Shown here: in pieces, positions 22,894 through 34,245 of the stretch
Position numbering within the stretch: the stretch's first letter is position 1
Layout of the letters: every line of letters begins with the position of its first letter
Assembly: GCF_016802725.1 (NCBI RefSeq)
Contig: NC_052676.1
Coordinates: 8,712,436-8,776,435, forward strand
Reading direction: 5' to 3'
DNA: 64,000 nucleotides
From: Solenopsis invicta
Taxonomy: Eukaryota; Arthropoda; Insecta; Hymenoptera; Formicidae
Position numbers and translations under genes: made by a program
The notes under the pieces: generated by a model
What the model saw: the letters and a program-made list of their open reading frames with translations, nothing else
Told to the model about the DNA's origin: nothing
The model's database searches: none

Positions 22894-23823
22894 TTATTTG
22901 ACCAACGGCCGCGTGTTATCCTCCTCCTGGCAGCAAACCTCTCGATACTTCTTCACTTCTGCCATGTACAGAGACCACGCGTCCTTCGGCTGCTCCACTG
23001 TCTGTTCTGTCTTTGGTTTCGCCACCATACCAGTCTTTAGGATCCTACCACCCCTCCTCTTGCCTACCATCAATGGTGGCGGTACCACGGGCTTTTCTTC
23101 CAATACGGAAGTAGTGGGCTTTTGCATAGTCGGCTGCATCTGCTCCTGCATCTTCTTAAACATCTCCATAAAACTACCGTCGTTCTTGAAAGCATTTGGT
23201 TGTGGGGCAACAGCGGCCGTTTGACGCATCACCGTCCCCGCTCCCCCTTCTCCATGCTCCTCCAGAGCATCAGACTCATAGGAGGTTGCTCTGGTGTGGT
23301 GCCTGCGACTCTCTCTGTACCTGTGCCTGTCCCTGCTGCGATTACGACTGCGACTCCGTCTCTTGTCTCTCGAACGGGACCGTCCGCGCGATCTCGAGCG
23401 CGATCTGTCTCTTCTGGAGTACTTGCGTGACCGCTCTCTATCACGATCTCGGTCTCGATCTCGGTCATTTGACCTGGATCGTCTGTGGGAGCGCACCGGG
23501 GATGATCGGGAGCCACTGCGACGGCGCTTACGTCGCTCTTGGAGTGGAGAGTCGTTCCTCGAGGATCTACTGCTCCGATGATGGTCCATGCCAGGCGAGG
23601 GCGAACGCCGCGTACTGACTCTGCCCTTGTGGTTGTCGTGTGTCGTGGTATAACCTGTGCTATACATGGGAGGCGAGGGCGGAGCGGGTGGCGATTCGGT
23701 ATTCGATCTGCCGCTGCGTTCGTACCGCTTTGAGTCCATCATGCTGGTGGTGGGCCAAACCGAAGAACGTACACGGACGCACCTATAAGGATAGAAACTA
23801 CCTTCCATGAGTACACGGCTCAT
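22894..23823 (-). CDS. SR/RD-rich protein with a C-terminal TRIR (C19orf43)-like domain, 309 aa
   Basis: This is a single open frame ending in TAA at 22894. Residues 66-180 are an arginine/serine and arginine/aspartate domain with RD and RS dipeptide runs, typical of nuclear-speckle and splicing-linked proteins. Residues 211-309 closely follow vertebrate TRIR (telomerase RNA component interacting RNase): NDGSFMEMFKKMQEQ at 214-228, VGKRRGG at 253-259, LKTGMVAK at 262-269, DAWSLYMAEVKKY at 281-293 and the terminal NTRPLVK. Vertebrate TRIR is much shorter and has no RS domain, so the architecture here is extended. Methionines 28-29 (23742 and 23739) also have good contexts. The first 27 residues look less constrained and could be 5' untranslated sequence. 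A role in RNA processing is inferred; RNase activity cannot be judged from sequence. Several long frames on the opposite strand are shadows of this low-complexity coding region. Confidence 0.85.
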   Translation of the reverse strand: MSRVLMEGSFYPYRCVRVRSSVWPTTSMMDSKRYERSGRSNTESPPAPPSPPMYSTGYTTTHDNHKGRVSTRRSPSPGMDHHRSSRSSRNDSPLQERRKRRRSGSRSSPVRSHRRSRSNDRDRDRDRDRERSRKYSRRDRSRSRSRGRSRSRDKRRSRSRNRSRDRHRYRESRRHHTRATSYESDALEEHGEGGAGTVMRQTAAVAPQPNAFKNDGSFMEMFKKMQEQMQPTMQKPTTSVLEEKPVVPPPLMVGKRRGGRILKTGMVAKPKTEQTVEQPKDAWSLYMAEVKKYREVCCQEEDNTRPLVK

Positions 23824-24840
23824 TCCGGGTCATCCCGCCTTTATATGACTTGGGCGTTTTTTTTTATTTTTTTTTAAGTGTGCATTTGCGCGCGCGAGAG
23901 AGAGAAAGACAGAGAGAGAAAGATACACAGGCAGACTTAGAGTGAGAGCGTGACGTAGTCAGATAGCCCAAATAGACATGAACAAATAACAAAGGATACT
24001 TTGTTTCGATTCAAGGGCATTGCCTGTGATTATGAAGCTACGATTTAAAAAGTATCATCATGATAATCGCACTGTTTAGCAGTGTCTCGAGGAAGTTATG
24101 AGAGGACATATGTCTCGAGGAGATAGACATTGATCTTACAGCAACTTTGCTTTACACATGTATTATCTGCTGTTATCAAGTACCATAATTATTTGAAATG
24201 CAAAACACATTCAAAAGAGAAAGAAAAAGAGAAACAAGGATGAAACAGCATCCTGAATCCTCCAGAGGAATTTAGATTTTGATCAAACCCTACATGTCGC
24301 CAGTTAGTCCCAGGAACTTTACGTCCTCGAGATTGATAAAAACGGGAAAGTGGAGGGGATGAGCGCTTACAAAACAAATTTCACGTTTTGTAGAGGATGG
24401 GGAGTCTCGTTCCCGCGGGATTTCGGACATCGAGAGGGAAGGAGAGGAGGAAACGCGAGTCGACGGCTTTCCTCGAGATCTACTACCGGAATAGCAATAC
24501 CCTCCTACGGCAATCTGCCCCGCACGTGCGGACACAACCGCACGTCGAGCATCTCGCTGGGCTGCCTTAAGTAACGCTAATTATTTGTTATGCGTAATAC
24601 CTTAATCAGCCGTGCGGTTGAGATCAAAATGGCCACTAAGAAACACTGCGCCAGACGACGATCTCGTTACGTCATGCACCTCGAGAAGAGTTCCTCGTCA
24701 GCGGAGCGAAGTGCGAACGTGCGAGAACAGTCCACCACAAACGATGCAGAACACAGAGAGGCGTCCCGCACGATCATAAAATCCATGCTAATGTTCCATT
24801 GGTTAGCACAAGGACGCCACTGATTGGCTATTGTATAGGG
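23824..24840. promoter_or_regulatory. Probable promoter region upstream of the TRIR-like gene, CpG-rich 24290-24830
   Basis: Just upstream of the gene are a poly-T tract and a GA-rich run (about 23895-23930). 24290-24830 is clearly richer in CpG than the flanks. Several short frames on both strands (for example 24590-24823 +, 24290-24535 -) encode nothing recognisable. The region could hold non-coding first exons or a bidirectional promoter. Confidence 0.4.
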
Positions 24841-25403
24841 ATTTTCTGACCGAAAGTGAAAAATTTCAGTATATATAATTATTGACGGTCGATAATGAGA
24901 GAGATATAAACAAATGTTTGATTATCCAAACAGCACACCTTTTATATAAAATATTTATTATATATTTATATTTATTTTAATGTTTTATAAATATTTAATA
25001 TATATTTTTGTGGTCTTCAACGCATAGGATCATAAATATTATTTTTAACAGATTATAAATATTTTTCATAAGTATTACAAAAATATTTATTATATTCAAT
25101 ATTTTTAAAATGTTTATTAACCATCATGATAATGGCTTTTTGAAATATTTTTCTTTATTTATCTAATTTATATAAAATTTTTAATGTCAAAAGTCCTATT
25201 AGCAAACAATAATTATATTTTAAATGTTTTTAAAACATTTATTATTTATGCTTTTTAAATATTTAAAAAACATTATCCTCTGATTTCAAATGGGAGAATC
25301 AAAATAAAAATTATGAAATAATTTTAATTTACAATAATATTCGCACAAAATATATTTATGTATTGCATACGCGAAAATAATTTGTAAACATATGTAATAT
25401 GTT
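24841..25403. other. AT-rich sequence dominated by AAATATTTA-like motifs
   Basis: Simple-sequence-like AT DNA with many ATAAATATT/AATATTTAT words. No gene or defined element is supported. Confidence 0.6.
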
Positions 25404-27607
25404 TTATTAGGCTGATACAGCTACTTTAGCACAATTCAATAAACTTACATAGAAATTTAGTGATCTTTTGTTGCTAATTTATTGCTCAATTCCCAAATTT
25501 GTTGCTCCACCCGCAACCTCTAAAAAACCACCCCAAACAGTTATACGTTAGCAAAAAACAATAACATTGATAATTAACGAGATATCTCGACTGATTATGT
25601 CTCCCCAATTTTGCTCGCGTTTTTCAACAAATACGATTTTGTTGCTCCATCCTCGACCCTTGAATAACCATCCGTAGCTGCTGTATATCAGCAAAATACC
25701 TCAAAACTCTGAGTAGATAATATAATACGCTTTTTTGTGTTACATTGATTTTAAATGGTTTTTCACTTATTTTCTTCACAATGTTTTAAATTTGTTATGC
25801 AGTGTTATTGCAATCAATGTTTATTACAATGACGTTTTAATTTAAATTTATTGTTAAAATTTATATACTTTTTTAGAAACAAAATCAGAAAGACGTAATC
25901 AGTCGAGATACCTCGTTAATTATAAATTTTATTGTATTTTGCTAACGTACAACTGTTTAGGGTGGTTTTGCAGAGGTTACGGGTGAAGCAACAAATTTTG
26001 GAATTGAGCAACAAATTAGCAACAAATTAGTAATTAAAGAATTTGTATTGTTTTTTTATTTGTTTTTTATTTTTTTAAATGGCTGTGCTAGCTTTAATCT
26101 TAAGTCAGCACAGCCACTATTTTCTTTGAATCGGTCAACAAAATCCGGAAGTGAGCAACAAATTAGTAACAAAAGACCCATACAGCACAGAAAATTGCAG
26201 CAACATTGCAGCAATGTTGCAATGTTGCAGATTGCAATGCAATATTACGGAGACATTGCAGAAACATAAATTAACAATATGCTTGCAACATCGCATGGCA
26301 TATGCCAGTAATATTCCAGAAACATTGCAATATCATAATTTTTTAATAAAGTAGTAGCAATAAAAAGCCAAAGCAAAATATTCGCGTATATTAATATATT
26401 AATTTAAGGGGTGCGCACGATTGGACACCACACGTTTGGACACCACCACTCACAGCGGCCAATGCCTAGAGTTTTTCCGTTGATTTGGTTAGATGAGTCA
26501 AGATGATTGGTTGGTGTCCAATTGTGCTGTGTCCAAAAGAGTGTCACCCTTAATTTAACTCATCCATATTCATTCGCATTTAGCAAACTAAGGTCGGGCG
26601 ACGTTACTAAATTTTCCGCTGAATCTCTACATTCCCTGACAGTACAACCGTTCATACTATATCGACTGTAAGTCGACTCATCCAAGTCGGCTTTCAAAAT
26701 TAACTGCAAATCGACTTTGCATAGACGTCTGCAGACATCTTTCAAATGTTGACTCTAAATGTAAGACGTCTAAAAAAGGGCATGCGGTCCCGTGGTGCTA
26801 TGTGCATCATATTATTATTAAGAAACATAAATATTTATATCAATAGACGAAATAGATCCATATATGAAGAAACCTCGATCTACAGCCCAATGAACGAACA
26901 ATATTTTTTAATTGTTTTTTTAATAAAAATTTTTTCATATTTAATTTAATTATTGTATTATATTGATACATATTTTCTAATTACATTTTTATTTAAACAA
27001 ATAACAGAAAAGTTATTCCAAATGCTATTCTGCATTTCCGAAATTAGTAAAAAAAATTATAATTTTATATTTGTTTATATAAATATTGTGCTTTAATTAT
27101 ACATATTTCATTTTTTCGATAACGTATATTGACCTGATCTACCAATTATATACACATATTAGCATAAAGTGTTCACAGGTCATCATGAGGTATCAATTCG
27201 CAGCGATCACGGAAGTCAATCAACGTTTACCAGAGTCGCAACTTGGATGGATGATCGCTTGGAAATTTCTGAAAAAGATTCCCGAGATTTTTTTTTGCGA
27301 AAAATGTTTTTTAAAACGTTACTCAAATATTGTTTTGTTCATTGGAATTATGTGCTGTAATAATATTTATGTGAATATTTTGGAAAAATGGGATGTTTCA
27401 ACGCAATATTTCAAAGCGGACATCTTAATGTTGCTGCAATCTTCCAGCAATGTTGCAGCAATGTTTCGCAATCAAAATGCAATATTACAATGTTTCAATG
27501 AAATCATTCTGCAATGTTCCTGCTATCTCTCTGTGCTGTATGGGGAGCACTAAATTGCTGTGTAAGTTTTATTGAATTGTGCTAAAGTGACTGTGTCAGC
27601 TTAATAG
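25404..27607. mobile_element. 2.2-kb composite of nested inverted-repeat elements
   Basis: The outermost arms are 25404-25460 (TTAGGCTGATACAGCTACTT, TAGCACAATTCAATAAACTT) and 27551-27607, the reverse complement at roughly 87% by eye. Just inside the left arm, 25456-25605 and 25885-26040 form a second inverted pair (TTGTTGCTCCACCCGCAACC with GGTTACGGGTGAAGCAACAA; AACAGTTATACGTTAGC with GCTAACGTACAACTGTT). A third pair, CCCATACAGCACAG at about 26178 and CTGTGCTGTATGGG ending near 27545, encloses arms rich in GCAATGTTGCAGC. A TTAA-flanked MITE lies inside that. No intact transposase frame is present. Confidence 0.8.
26408..26549. mobile_element. 142-bp TTAA-flanked MITE
   Basis: The ends GGGGTGCGCAC...ATTGGACACCA and TTGGTGTCCAATTGTG...GTGTCACCC pair imperfectly, with one arm carrying a small insertion. 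TTAA flanks both ends (26404-26407 and 26550-26553). It is nested within the larger 25.4-27.6 kb composite. Confidence 0.75.
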
Positions 27608-27733
27608 ACGTGTTAATTTACGTTATGACGTAAACAATAAAGCTATCGATTGAGACTACTCAGAACTTGATAGGTTCAGCCATTATTAAGATCTGATACC
27701 GTTTGTTTTCTGTTTCTGAACTTCCAGAATTAG

Positions 27734-27790
27734 TACACTTAAAATGAAATAGATATATGTTTGAAAGTTAGCGAAAGCAAGAAGGAACCT
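27734..27790. repeat. Empty-site copy of the Harbinger flanks
   Basis: GTACACTTAAAATGAAATAG, ATATGTTTGAAAGTTAGCGA and AAGCAAGAAGGAAC match 12174-12209 joined directly to 13099-13118, with a single TTA where the 889-bp element and second TTA are at 12.2 kb. The flanking sequence is therefore itself a repeat present twice in this window. Confidence 0.88.
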
Positions 27791-28339
27791 ATAATCTCGC
27801 ATGCTTGGAACTCGCTGAATCGCGTAAAAGAGGGTCGGTCCGCTTCGCTTGCACATTAACGCGCGACCGCACCTCTTAATTTAAATATTGTAATTATAAT
27901 CTTATAGTTTATCGCAAAACCATGGCTACAATTTTTTTCATTTTCTTTTGATAAATTTCAAATAAACTTTATATGTTCTTCTAGTTTCAAAGAATTTTTC
28001 TGAAATAAAAAATCGTCTTTTGTCACTAACAACAAATAAAAAATTATAATATTATGTACATAATTAATGAGTAAGTGCTTAGCGTGTCTAGATTTCACAA
28101 ATTTAATAACTTTTGGTGTCTCTTAAAGTATTACTTAGGATATATTTTGGCCAATTTGAAGATTCTCATAATCTCTGATTATACAGTTATGGGTTTAGTT
28201 CGGATTTAGTTCTTTTTATTAAAAATACATAGTTTTCATCAAAATTTTAAATTTATTAAAATAGTTAACAATTATTATTAAGTAATAATTATCAAAAATT
28301 ATTCAGTACGTCAAACGAATATACATGCATAAAGAAAGA
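27791..28339. other. Gene-free AT-rich sequence
   Basis: I see no coding region, RNA gene or repeat that I can support here. Confidence 0.6.
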
Positions 28340-28618
28340 TTCTAGAATAATAGAGTTTTTTCAATACTCTTTTCATTTAATTTCATTTTTCATTTTTCAA
28401 CACTCTTACACATATATGTTAGAATTCAAACAATACATTCCAATAAATCTCCAAAAAAGAACAATATTTGACTTTCTGTATAAACTATCAGCTCATAATT
28501 TATACATAAATTCAAATATTGTTTATTTTTGAGAGATTTATTGGAATGTATTGTTTGAATTCTAACATGTAAAAATGAAGAAATGTAAAAAGAATTGAAA
28601 AAACTGCTATTTCAGAAT
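28340..28618. repeat. Long near-perfect hairpin
   Basis: The core arms 28418-28472 and 28512-28566 are about 55 bp with few mismatches (GTTAGAATTCAAACAATACA, TTCCAATAAATCTC and their mirror). Outer pairing continues, with gaps, through TAGAGTTTTTTCAAT and ATTGAAAAAACTGCTA and on to TTCTAGAATA and TTTCAGAA. The loop is about 39 bp. It may be a MITE or a source of small RNAs. Confidence 0.85.
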
Positions 28619-31020
28619 GGTTCAAATTATTTTCCAATATGACTGGCATTTTTACGACGATTTTTTAAAAGATTTTTTTATTCAACATCAGATATTTAAA
28701 ATATTAATTTCTAAAGTAAAATGGCAACATCTACACCGCACTAAATATTTCCATTTAAGCTAAAAGCATTCCAATTGAATACAATTTATCTCACAATTAT
28801 AGATTTTCATGAGTATTAACGAAATTTTCAAGAAATCAAAATCAACCCAAAAACTGTTTTAGGGAGGGACTACCCTTTTCCTTTATCAAGATAAAACTAT
28901 ATAATTTTGTCTTTTATCTTATATAAACTGAAATTAAATCATCTTCATCTTACCTAAGATACATTTGCATGTAATTTATCTTATCTTTATCTAAATAATT
29001 TCAAGTTATTTAAGTGCAACACTGTAAACAATACATGCATAATTATGTTTAATGACTCCTGAATACTGGACGCAATAACGCGCGGCGGAAGTTGCCGCAG
29101 TTACCAACTAAATTTTCCATTGCGCGAAAAACATTAAATTCAATCCAACTTTGATTATTTTTTGCGTCGCTTCTTGCCGTGCAGTAAGCATTTCTGCATC
29201 TAGTATAAAATAGCCAGGAGCCGTAAGTTCTCATTATATGAACATTATTTAAATAAAGAGCTCGACAAATTTTATGTACAGGAGATGAAACAACCTAGCA
29301 GTCTTGTAATTATTGTGTACAATGTCAACGCAGATCCTAATCTATTTCTGTCAACAATCTGTTGTATAATTGAGTTAAGCTAATGAAAAAGCACCAAAAT
29401 AATGGCGTAATACATTTTATGAAAAATTTGGTGCAAGTATCTATAATTGAATTGTAATCTACAATATTCTACACTAACAAAACATTGTATGTTTCTAAAT
29501 CAAAAGTATGCAAGTTTATAATAAGCATAAAAACGCAACTATTTTATATAAAATGGATGCTAAATTAACATTCGCCAAATAAACGTTTTTAATTATTGCT
29601 TCCACAAATAATACAAATAATTTATATATATATTGTATTATATTTTGTATTATTATATATTGTACTATTTAAATAAAACACAATTTTTTACAATTGTGTT
29701 TAAGAAGTTCGTATATATATATTTCAAAAACGAATTTGTGAGAATGGAAGAATTCAAGCTCTAAATTAATTAATAAAGAATCAAACAGAATGTTTCAAGC
29801 TTTACTTGTTTATCCTCAATCGTACATGAATTTGCATACCTAAGGATTTACAATAACATACAAAGTATACTAAAAATAAAAATATATAAATTTAATATAA
29901 TAAACAAAGTCTAATGCTACAACGTCAACAAAGCAAAAGGCCACAGACTGCTAGATGAATGTGGAAAAGAAAAATAAGTATATAAGTAAGAGTGTAAAGT
30001 ATAAAAAGAATATTCTCACTTTCCTCACTGTAAGTTGAATCATATAGATACGTCAAACAATAAAATGTGATGTCTAAAAATAGTTCTTCGTTGACGAAGC
30101 GAGAAAGATTTGCGTCAGTAAAGCATGTGACGAAACAATGCAAAGTATATCAAATTTTTGTAAAAGCCTAATGTTTAAAATAAAAACAAAAAAATAAAAC
30201 GCGTTTGTCTCAATTAATAAAGCTTCTCGTTACAAATAGTAATTTAAAAAGTTTGAAAAATTATGCGCCAAACTAATTTTTTACTGGAAACTATTCATAT
30301 ATGTAATTGCACTTATGCATTTGTAGCAAAATGGTAACGTATTGCTATATTGTAAAATATATACAACAACAATATGACATTATAATGGCTACATTTAAAT
30401 TATTTGTAATTTTATGCTATTGTATAAATTATAATAGCACCATAAAAATATATATAAATTTGTATCCTATGTACGTTTATCTATCTAAGAAAGTTATACA
30501 AGTCGGATTATAATTATCTTTTCATTTATACATTTGCATTACTTTATTATTGTCTTCTTATAATATTAAAAATAATATTAAAAATGGCTATAATCTCTTT
30601 ATTTATTAAACTCTAAAAAAAAGTAAATTTATTTAATCTATAAATATATCTCTAAACAGTTTTACGATTTTTAAATGAATTTATGTTAATTAATTCTCTG
30701 AAAATAGCGGTGCGTATATCGAAGAATTAGAAAATTAAAAAAAAATTATATGAAATATTATTTGAGCATTACAATATTATATATATATGTGTATATATAT
30801 GTATATTAATTATTAATTCTTTTTTCTACAATTTCATATATATATATAAGTCAGTAAGAAGAGTCAACTTTTAATTTTCATCAGTCTGCTTGTCAAACAA
30901 ATAATATTATCGTAATAATTATAGTTTGCATTGTGTTATTATAAAAACAAATAAAATATAATAATAAATTTAGTATAAATATAAAACAATTTCAAACGTA
31001 ATCGATCGACAAAGCTATTA
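28619..31020. other. Gene-free AT-rich intergenic DNA
   Basis: Several short open frames (29049-29234 -, 29925-30143 -, 30307-30513 +) have AT-driven composition and no recognisable domain. Dinucleotide AT runs occur near 30780-30850. I support no gene here. Confidence 0.55.
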
Positions 31021-31073
31021 AACGTTCTGTGAAAATAACGCGTCGACTATAATGACCCGGCATTAAAATCTCC

Positions 31074-31081
31074 TGACGTCA
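31074..31081. promoter_or_regulatory. Perfect CRE palindrome
   Basis: TGACGTCA lies in a small GC-rich patch (31030-31150). It is the consensus site for CREB/ATF bZIP factors. An isolated match is weak evidence. Confidence 0.25.
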
Positions 31082-31479
31082 CGCCTGCCCGGCGTCGATA
31101 TTACTTTCCGATGATGCCAGTAAACCTGGCTCTATCATCCTTGACTGACAATGAGCACACTAACTTTAGTATGTTATTTGTATGAATTTACTTACAATAA
31201 TTAACTGTTTGAATATTCCAGTTTAATTTTCTTTTATTACTGTTTGCAACAGAAGTCTGTTATAAGTTTCACTATTAATAAGCAAATGAGATAATTATTT
31301 AACTATTATTATTGCACTTTGAAAATTTTCTGATAGATGGATTAATATCAAAAAATGTTGATGCAAATTTTGTGAATTTAATTTTCTCAGAAGAAGTATA
31401 TAATTAAATTATAGTGATGTAAGTTTAAATGTCTACAAATTTAATTTTATACAACCAATTTGTATCAACGTCAAAATCT

Positions 31480-32170
31480 TTTCTTTCGATCGTGAGGATA
31501 TCGGGAGCATCGGCGAGTAAGAAATTCGTGCTTCTGTAATTTGCGGCGGAAATTTGCGGAAGTTGTTTTGTAACACGGAGAAATGCGTCGCCGATGAAGC
31601 AATTTCACATCGCGGCGATGTGACGCGGCGTCATGAGGTACATCTCTCCCTCTGCCTCCCTATCTTATCGCGACGTGGTCCTTGGAGTTCTTCAGACCGA
31701 AAGAGGAGGGAACCGCGCACCAAGCTCTACGCTGTGTGCGAGTTTTGACCTTGTGGCATTTGGTACCTGTCCGTACCAGCCGACGCGCATACAACTCCAC
31801 ACCCAATCCCACAAGCACGCGAGCAAAATAACCAAGTACCATCTCCTTCTCTCGTTCAATTCTCTCTTTCCTTTTCACTCGCTCACTCGCTCACTCGCTC
31901 GCACGCTCGCCGGCTCTTTTCTTCTTGCTTACCTTTCCTCTATTCACTCGCTCACGCAACTCGCGCGCACGCGTACACCGCCGAGCCCTAATGGCGACGT
32001 AACGGGGACGTCAACCGAGCCATACGACCACATACGACGCGATGGTAACAAAGCTGATACTCGCGCATCGTGAAGTTGCAGCTTGACCTTTGACCACACC
32101 ACGCCGCCGATCTGATTTTGCTAAGGACACTGATTGCATCGGAACTAGTGGAAGAAATCGCTCCTTCCGG
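31480..32170. promoter_or_regulatory. CpG-rich island with CTCACTCG repeats and a DR1 site
   Basis: This block contrasts sharply with its AT-rich flanks. It includes direct repeats of CTCACTCG and CTCGCTC at 31876-31915 and a TGACCTTTGACC at 32084-32095, which is a DR1 site of the type bound by HNF4 or RXR/USP nuclear receptors. The 146-codon + frame (31633-32073) is low-complexity Ser/Thr/Leu translation of the repeats, so I do not call a gene. It may be a promoter or enhancer. Confidence 0.4.
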
Positions 32171-32655
32171 TTTCTTACAATGCACGCTTAATATATAGGC
32201 TAAAGCTGGGTTACTGACCGTTTTATAAAGAATATGCATAATTTATTTACAGCTCATTAAATAGACTTGTTCTTCTCCTTCGACTAATAAAGTAAAGAAA
32301 GTATACTTTTCACAGTTATGATGTGCATAATTTATTACGAGCCGGTGGAATTTGACATAAATTGATCTTTAAAGATTGTAATATAATCAATGGAATATCA
32401 GATGGAAAATTGAAATTTTATTATTGTGATTTATTTTTTATATTTATAATCTATATGTTACAATAATTTATGATCAACAATTAAAGATCGTAAAAAAATA
32501 TTTCGCATATGTGAAAATCAGTAAAAACTGTAACTTTATTTATAAAAAGAATATGTTTAAACTGTACAGCTTTAATCTTTTTAACACTATATCCGCTGAA
32601 TTCTGTCACTATGGTATATATACTTTAACACAAGATCATGAATTATTATGAAGTG

Positions 32656-32730
32656 TCAGTTCCTATGATCTCAGAAGTTAAGCAGTGTTGACGGCGTTCC
32701 TGCTTTGAATAAGTGACCGCTTGGGAAATT
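32656..32730 (+). pseudogene. 5S rRNA-derived fragment (5S pseudogene or 5S-headed SINE)
   Basis: The stretch GATCTCAGAAGTTAAGCAGT and GTGACCGCTTGGGAA follows the middle and 3' half of eukaryotic 5S rRNA (GATCACCGAAATTAAGCAGC and GGGACCGCTTGGGAA) in the right order and spacing. It includes the internal A box and C box of the RNA polymerase III promoter. The 5' third is degenerate and the terminal 3' stem is missing. It is not a functional 5S gene. SINE3-type retroposons also start with 5S sequence. Confidence 0.75.
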
Positions 32731-33983
32731 CTCAAAAAAGAACATAGAGAAGAAACTCTGAGAAACAATTACAGGGAAATTTTTTTATTACAATATTTTT
32801 ATGTTTATTTTATAAAATGTTATGCTAATCAATAAAATTTATTTTAACAATATAACTAATTTATTTTAACAATTATTCATTGAAGTTAAAACATTTATTT
32901 ACTATTAAAAAACATTTTTTTCAAATGTTAAAACAAACATTTTTCGAAAATTAGAAAAGTAATCTTTCAAATAATAAAATAAATTTTTAAATGAAAATAA
33001 GGAAATTCAAACTTAATCCATTAATTTTAACATGTTTTAATGTTTTTGAAAATGTTTCCTAAATATTTTAAGAAATTTATTGATTTAATGAGAATTTAAA
33101 ATATTTTGATTAATTAAGTCAATTAAAAGAACAAATTTAATAAATTAAATGTGCAAGTTTAATGATGTTTCGACTCTACAATATCAGCTAAAGTTATTAA
33201 AATTTGTAAACTGAAGATTTTTTAAGTTCTTTTTTCTTATTTAATGACAACTTTTGATAGCAAATATCCGAATTTTGGTTCGAAACCGCGAAGAAGAAAA
33301 CAACGAAATATTTAGCTTCATATAACAAGAATGTTTCTATTTTGCTGTAAAAACACTTAATTTAATTCGTAATGCTATTTTCATACTAAATTTGCAAAAA
33401 TTTGAATGCTACAAAATACAATTTTACATAAGAATTGAGAGCTAATAAAATAATTTAAAAGTAACTTTTAAATAATAAGAGAATTATCCCTACATTTTAT
33501 ACAAATACTCAAATGTAATAATAGGACAATTTATGAAAAATTAAAATTTTTTTAGTAATACTTTAAAATATGACACATACCTTAAATCAAGGATATTCAA
33601 GCTGATGTGAGTTAACAAACTCAAATATTCAATGCACAATACTTACAATTATTTACAGACACAATATTTATATTTGCAATTAATTATTTTCAATTTTAAT
33701 TATTTACATTCTTAATTAAATATTACCAATAGAAAACATGTTATATCGAAATTAAAAATATAGATAAAAGTTAATTCTGCTCAATAAAGAACATATATTT
33801 GTTTCTATTTATAAAAAATACATCGGAAAATACATGCAAATATCTTAGACATTTTAGAGTTAAATTTTTTCTTAGTGATTACTTAGTACTGATTTTCCTA
33901 CATTTTTCCTTAAAAATTAAAAAAATTTATAAAAGTGTATTTCCTATTTTATATTAAATAACTCGAGGAACCACATTTTAAAT
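32731..33983. other. Gene-free AT-rich intergenic DNA
   Basis: No coding frame or repeat is supported. If the 5S-derived fragment is a SINE head, its body should start here, but I cannot define an end. Confidence 0.55.
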
Positions 33984-34157
33984 CAGAGTTCGGCAGAAAC
34001 GCACATTTTGGCCGATTTTCAGCCAGCGCTATTCCCCTTACTTCATCAACCTGCACACAATCTAAATGTCAATCGGTTGGATTGCGTGGAAAGTAATGAA
34101 GTAAGGGAACAGCTTTAAACTGAAAATCAATCGAAATGTGCATTTTGCCGAGGTCTG
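33984..34157. mobile_element. hAT-type MITE with 8-bp target duplication
   Basis: A 174-bp foldback whose ends CAGAGTTCGGCAGAAACGCA and TGCATTTTGCCGAGGTCTG pair, as do CCGATTTTCAG/CTGAAAATCAATCG and CCCCTTACTTCAT/ATGAAGTAAGGG. The direct repeat TTTTAAAT flanks it (33976-33983 and 34158-34165). An 8-bp duplication and CAG ends fit the hAT superfamily. Confidence 0.8.
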
Positions 34158-34245
34158 TTTTAAATAATGATTTATTCTATTAAAACAAAGTCTTTCTCAA
34201 ATGAAACAAAAGACAGAACATTACATATTCATAATATCCAAATAA

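Noticed and set aside
22898..23733. Several long + strand frames over 22.9-23.7 kb
   Set aside because: They are mirror images of the arginine/serine-rich coding sequence of the - strand gene, kept open by its biased codons.
27086..27553. 155-codon + frame
   Set aside because: It lies inside the nested foldback composite, is largely made of its repeats, and shows no domain.
31633..32073. 146-codon + frame in a CpG island
   Set aside because: Ser/Leu/Thr-rich composition comes from CTCACTCG repeats; no motif or splice context.
32084..32095. DR1 nuclear-receptor site as a separate finding
   Set aside because: A single 12-bp match in 64 kb is not significant without transcription or conservation data; kept only as a note in the island.
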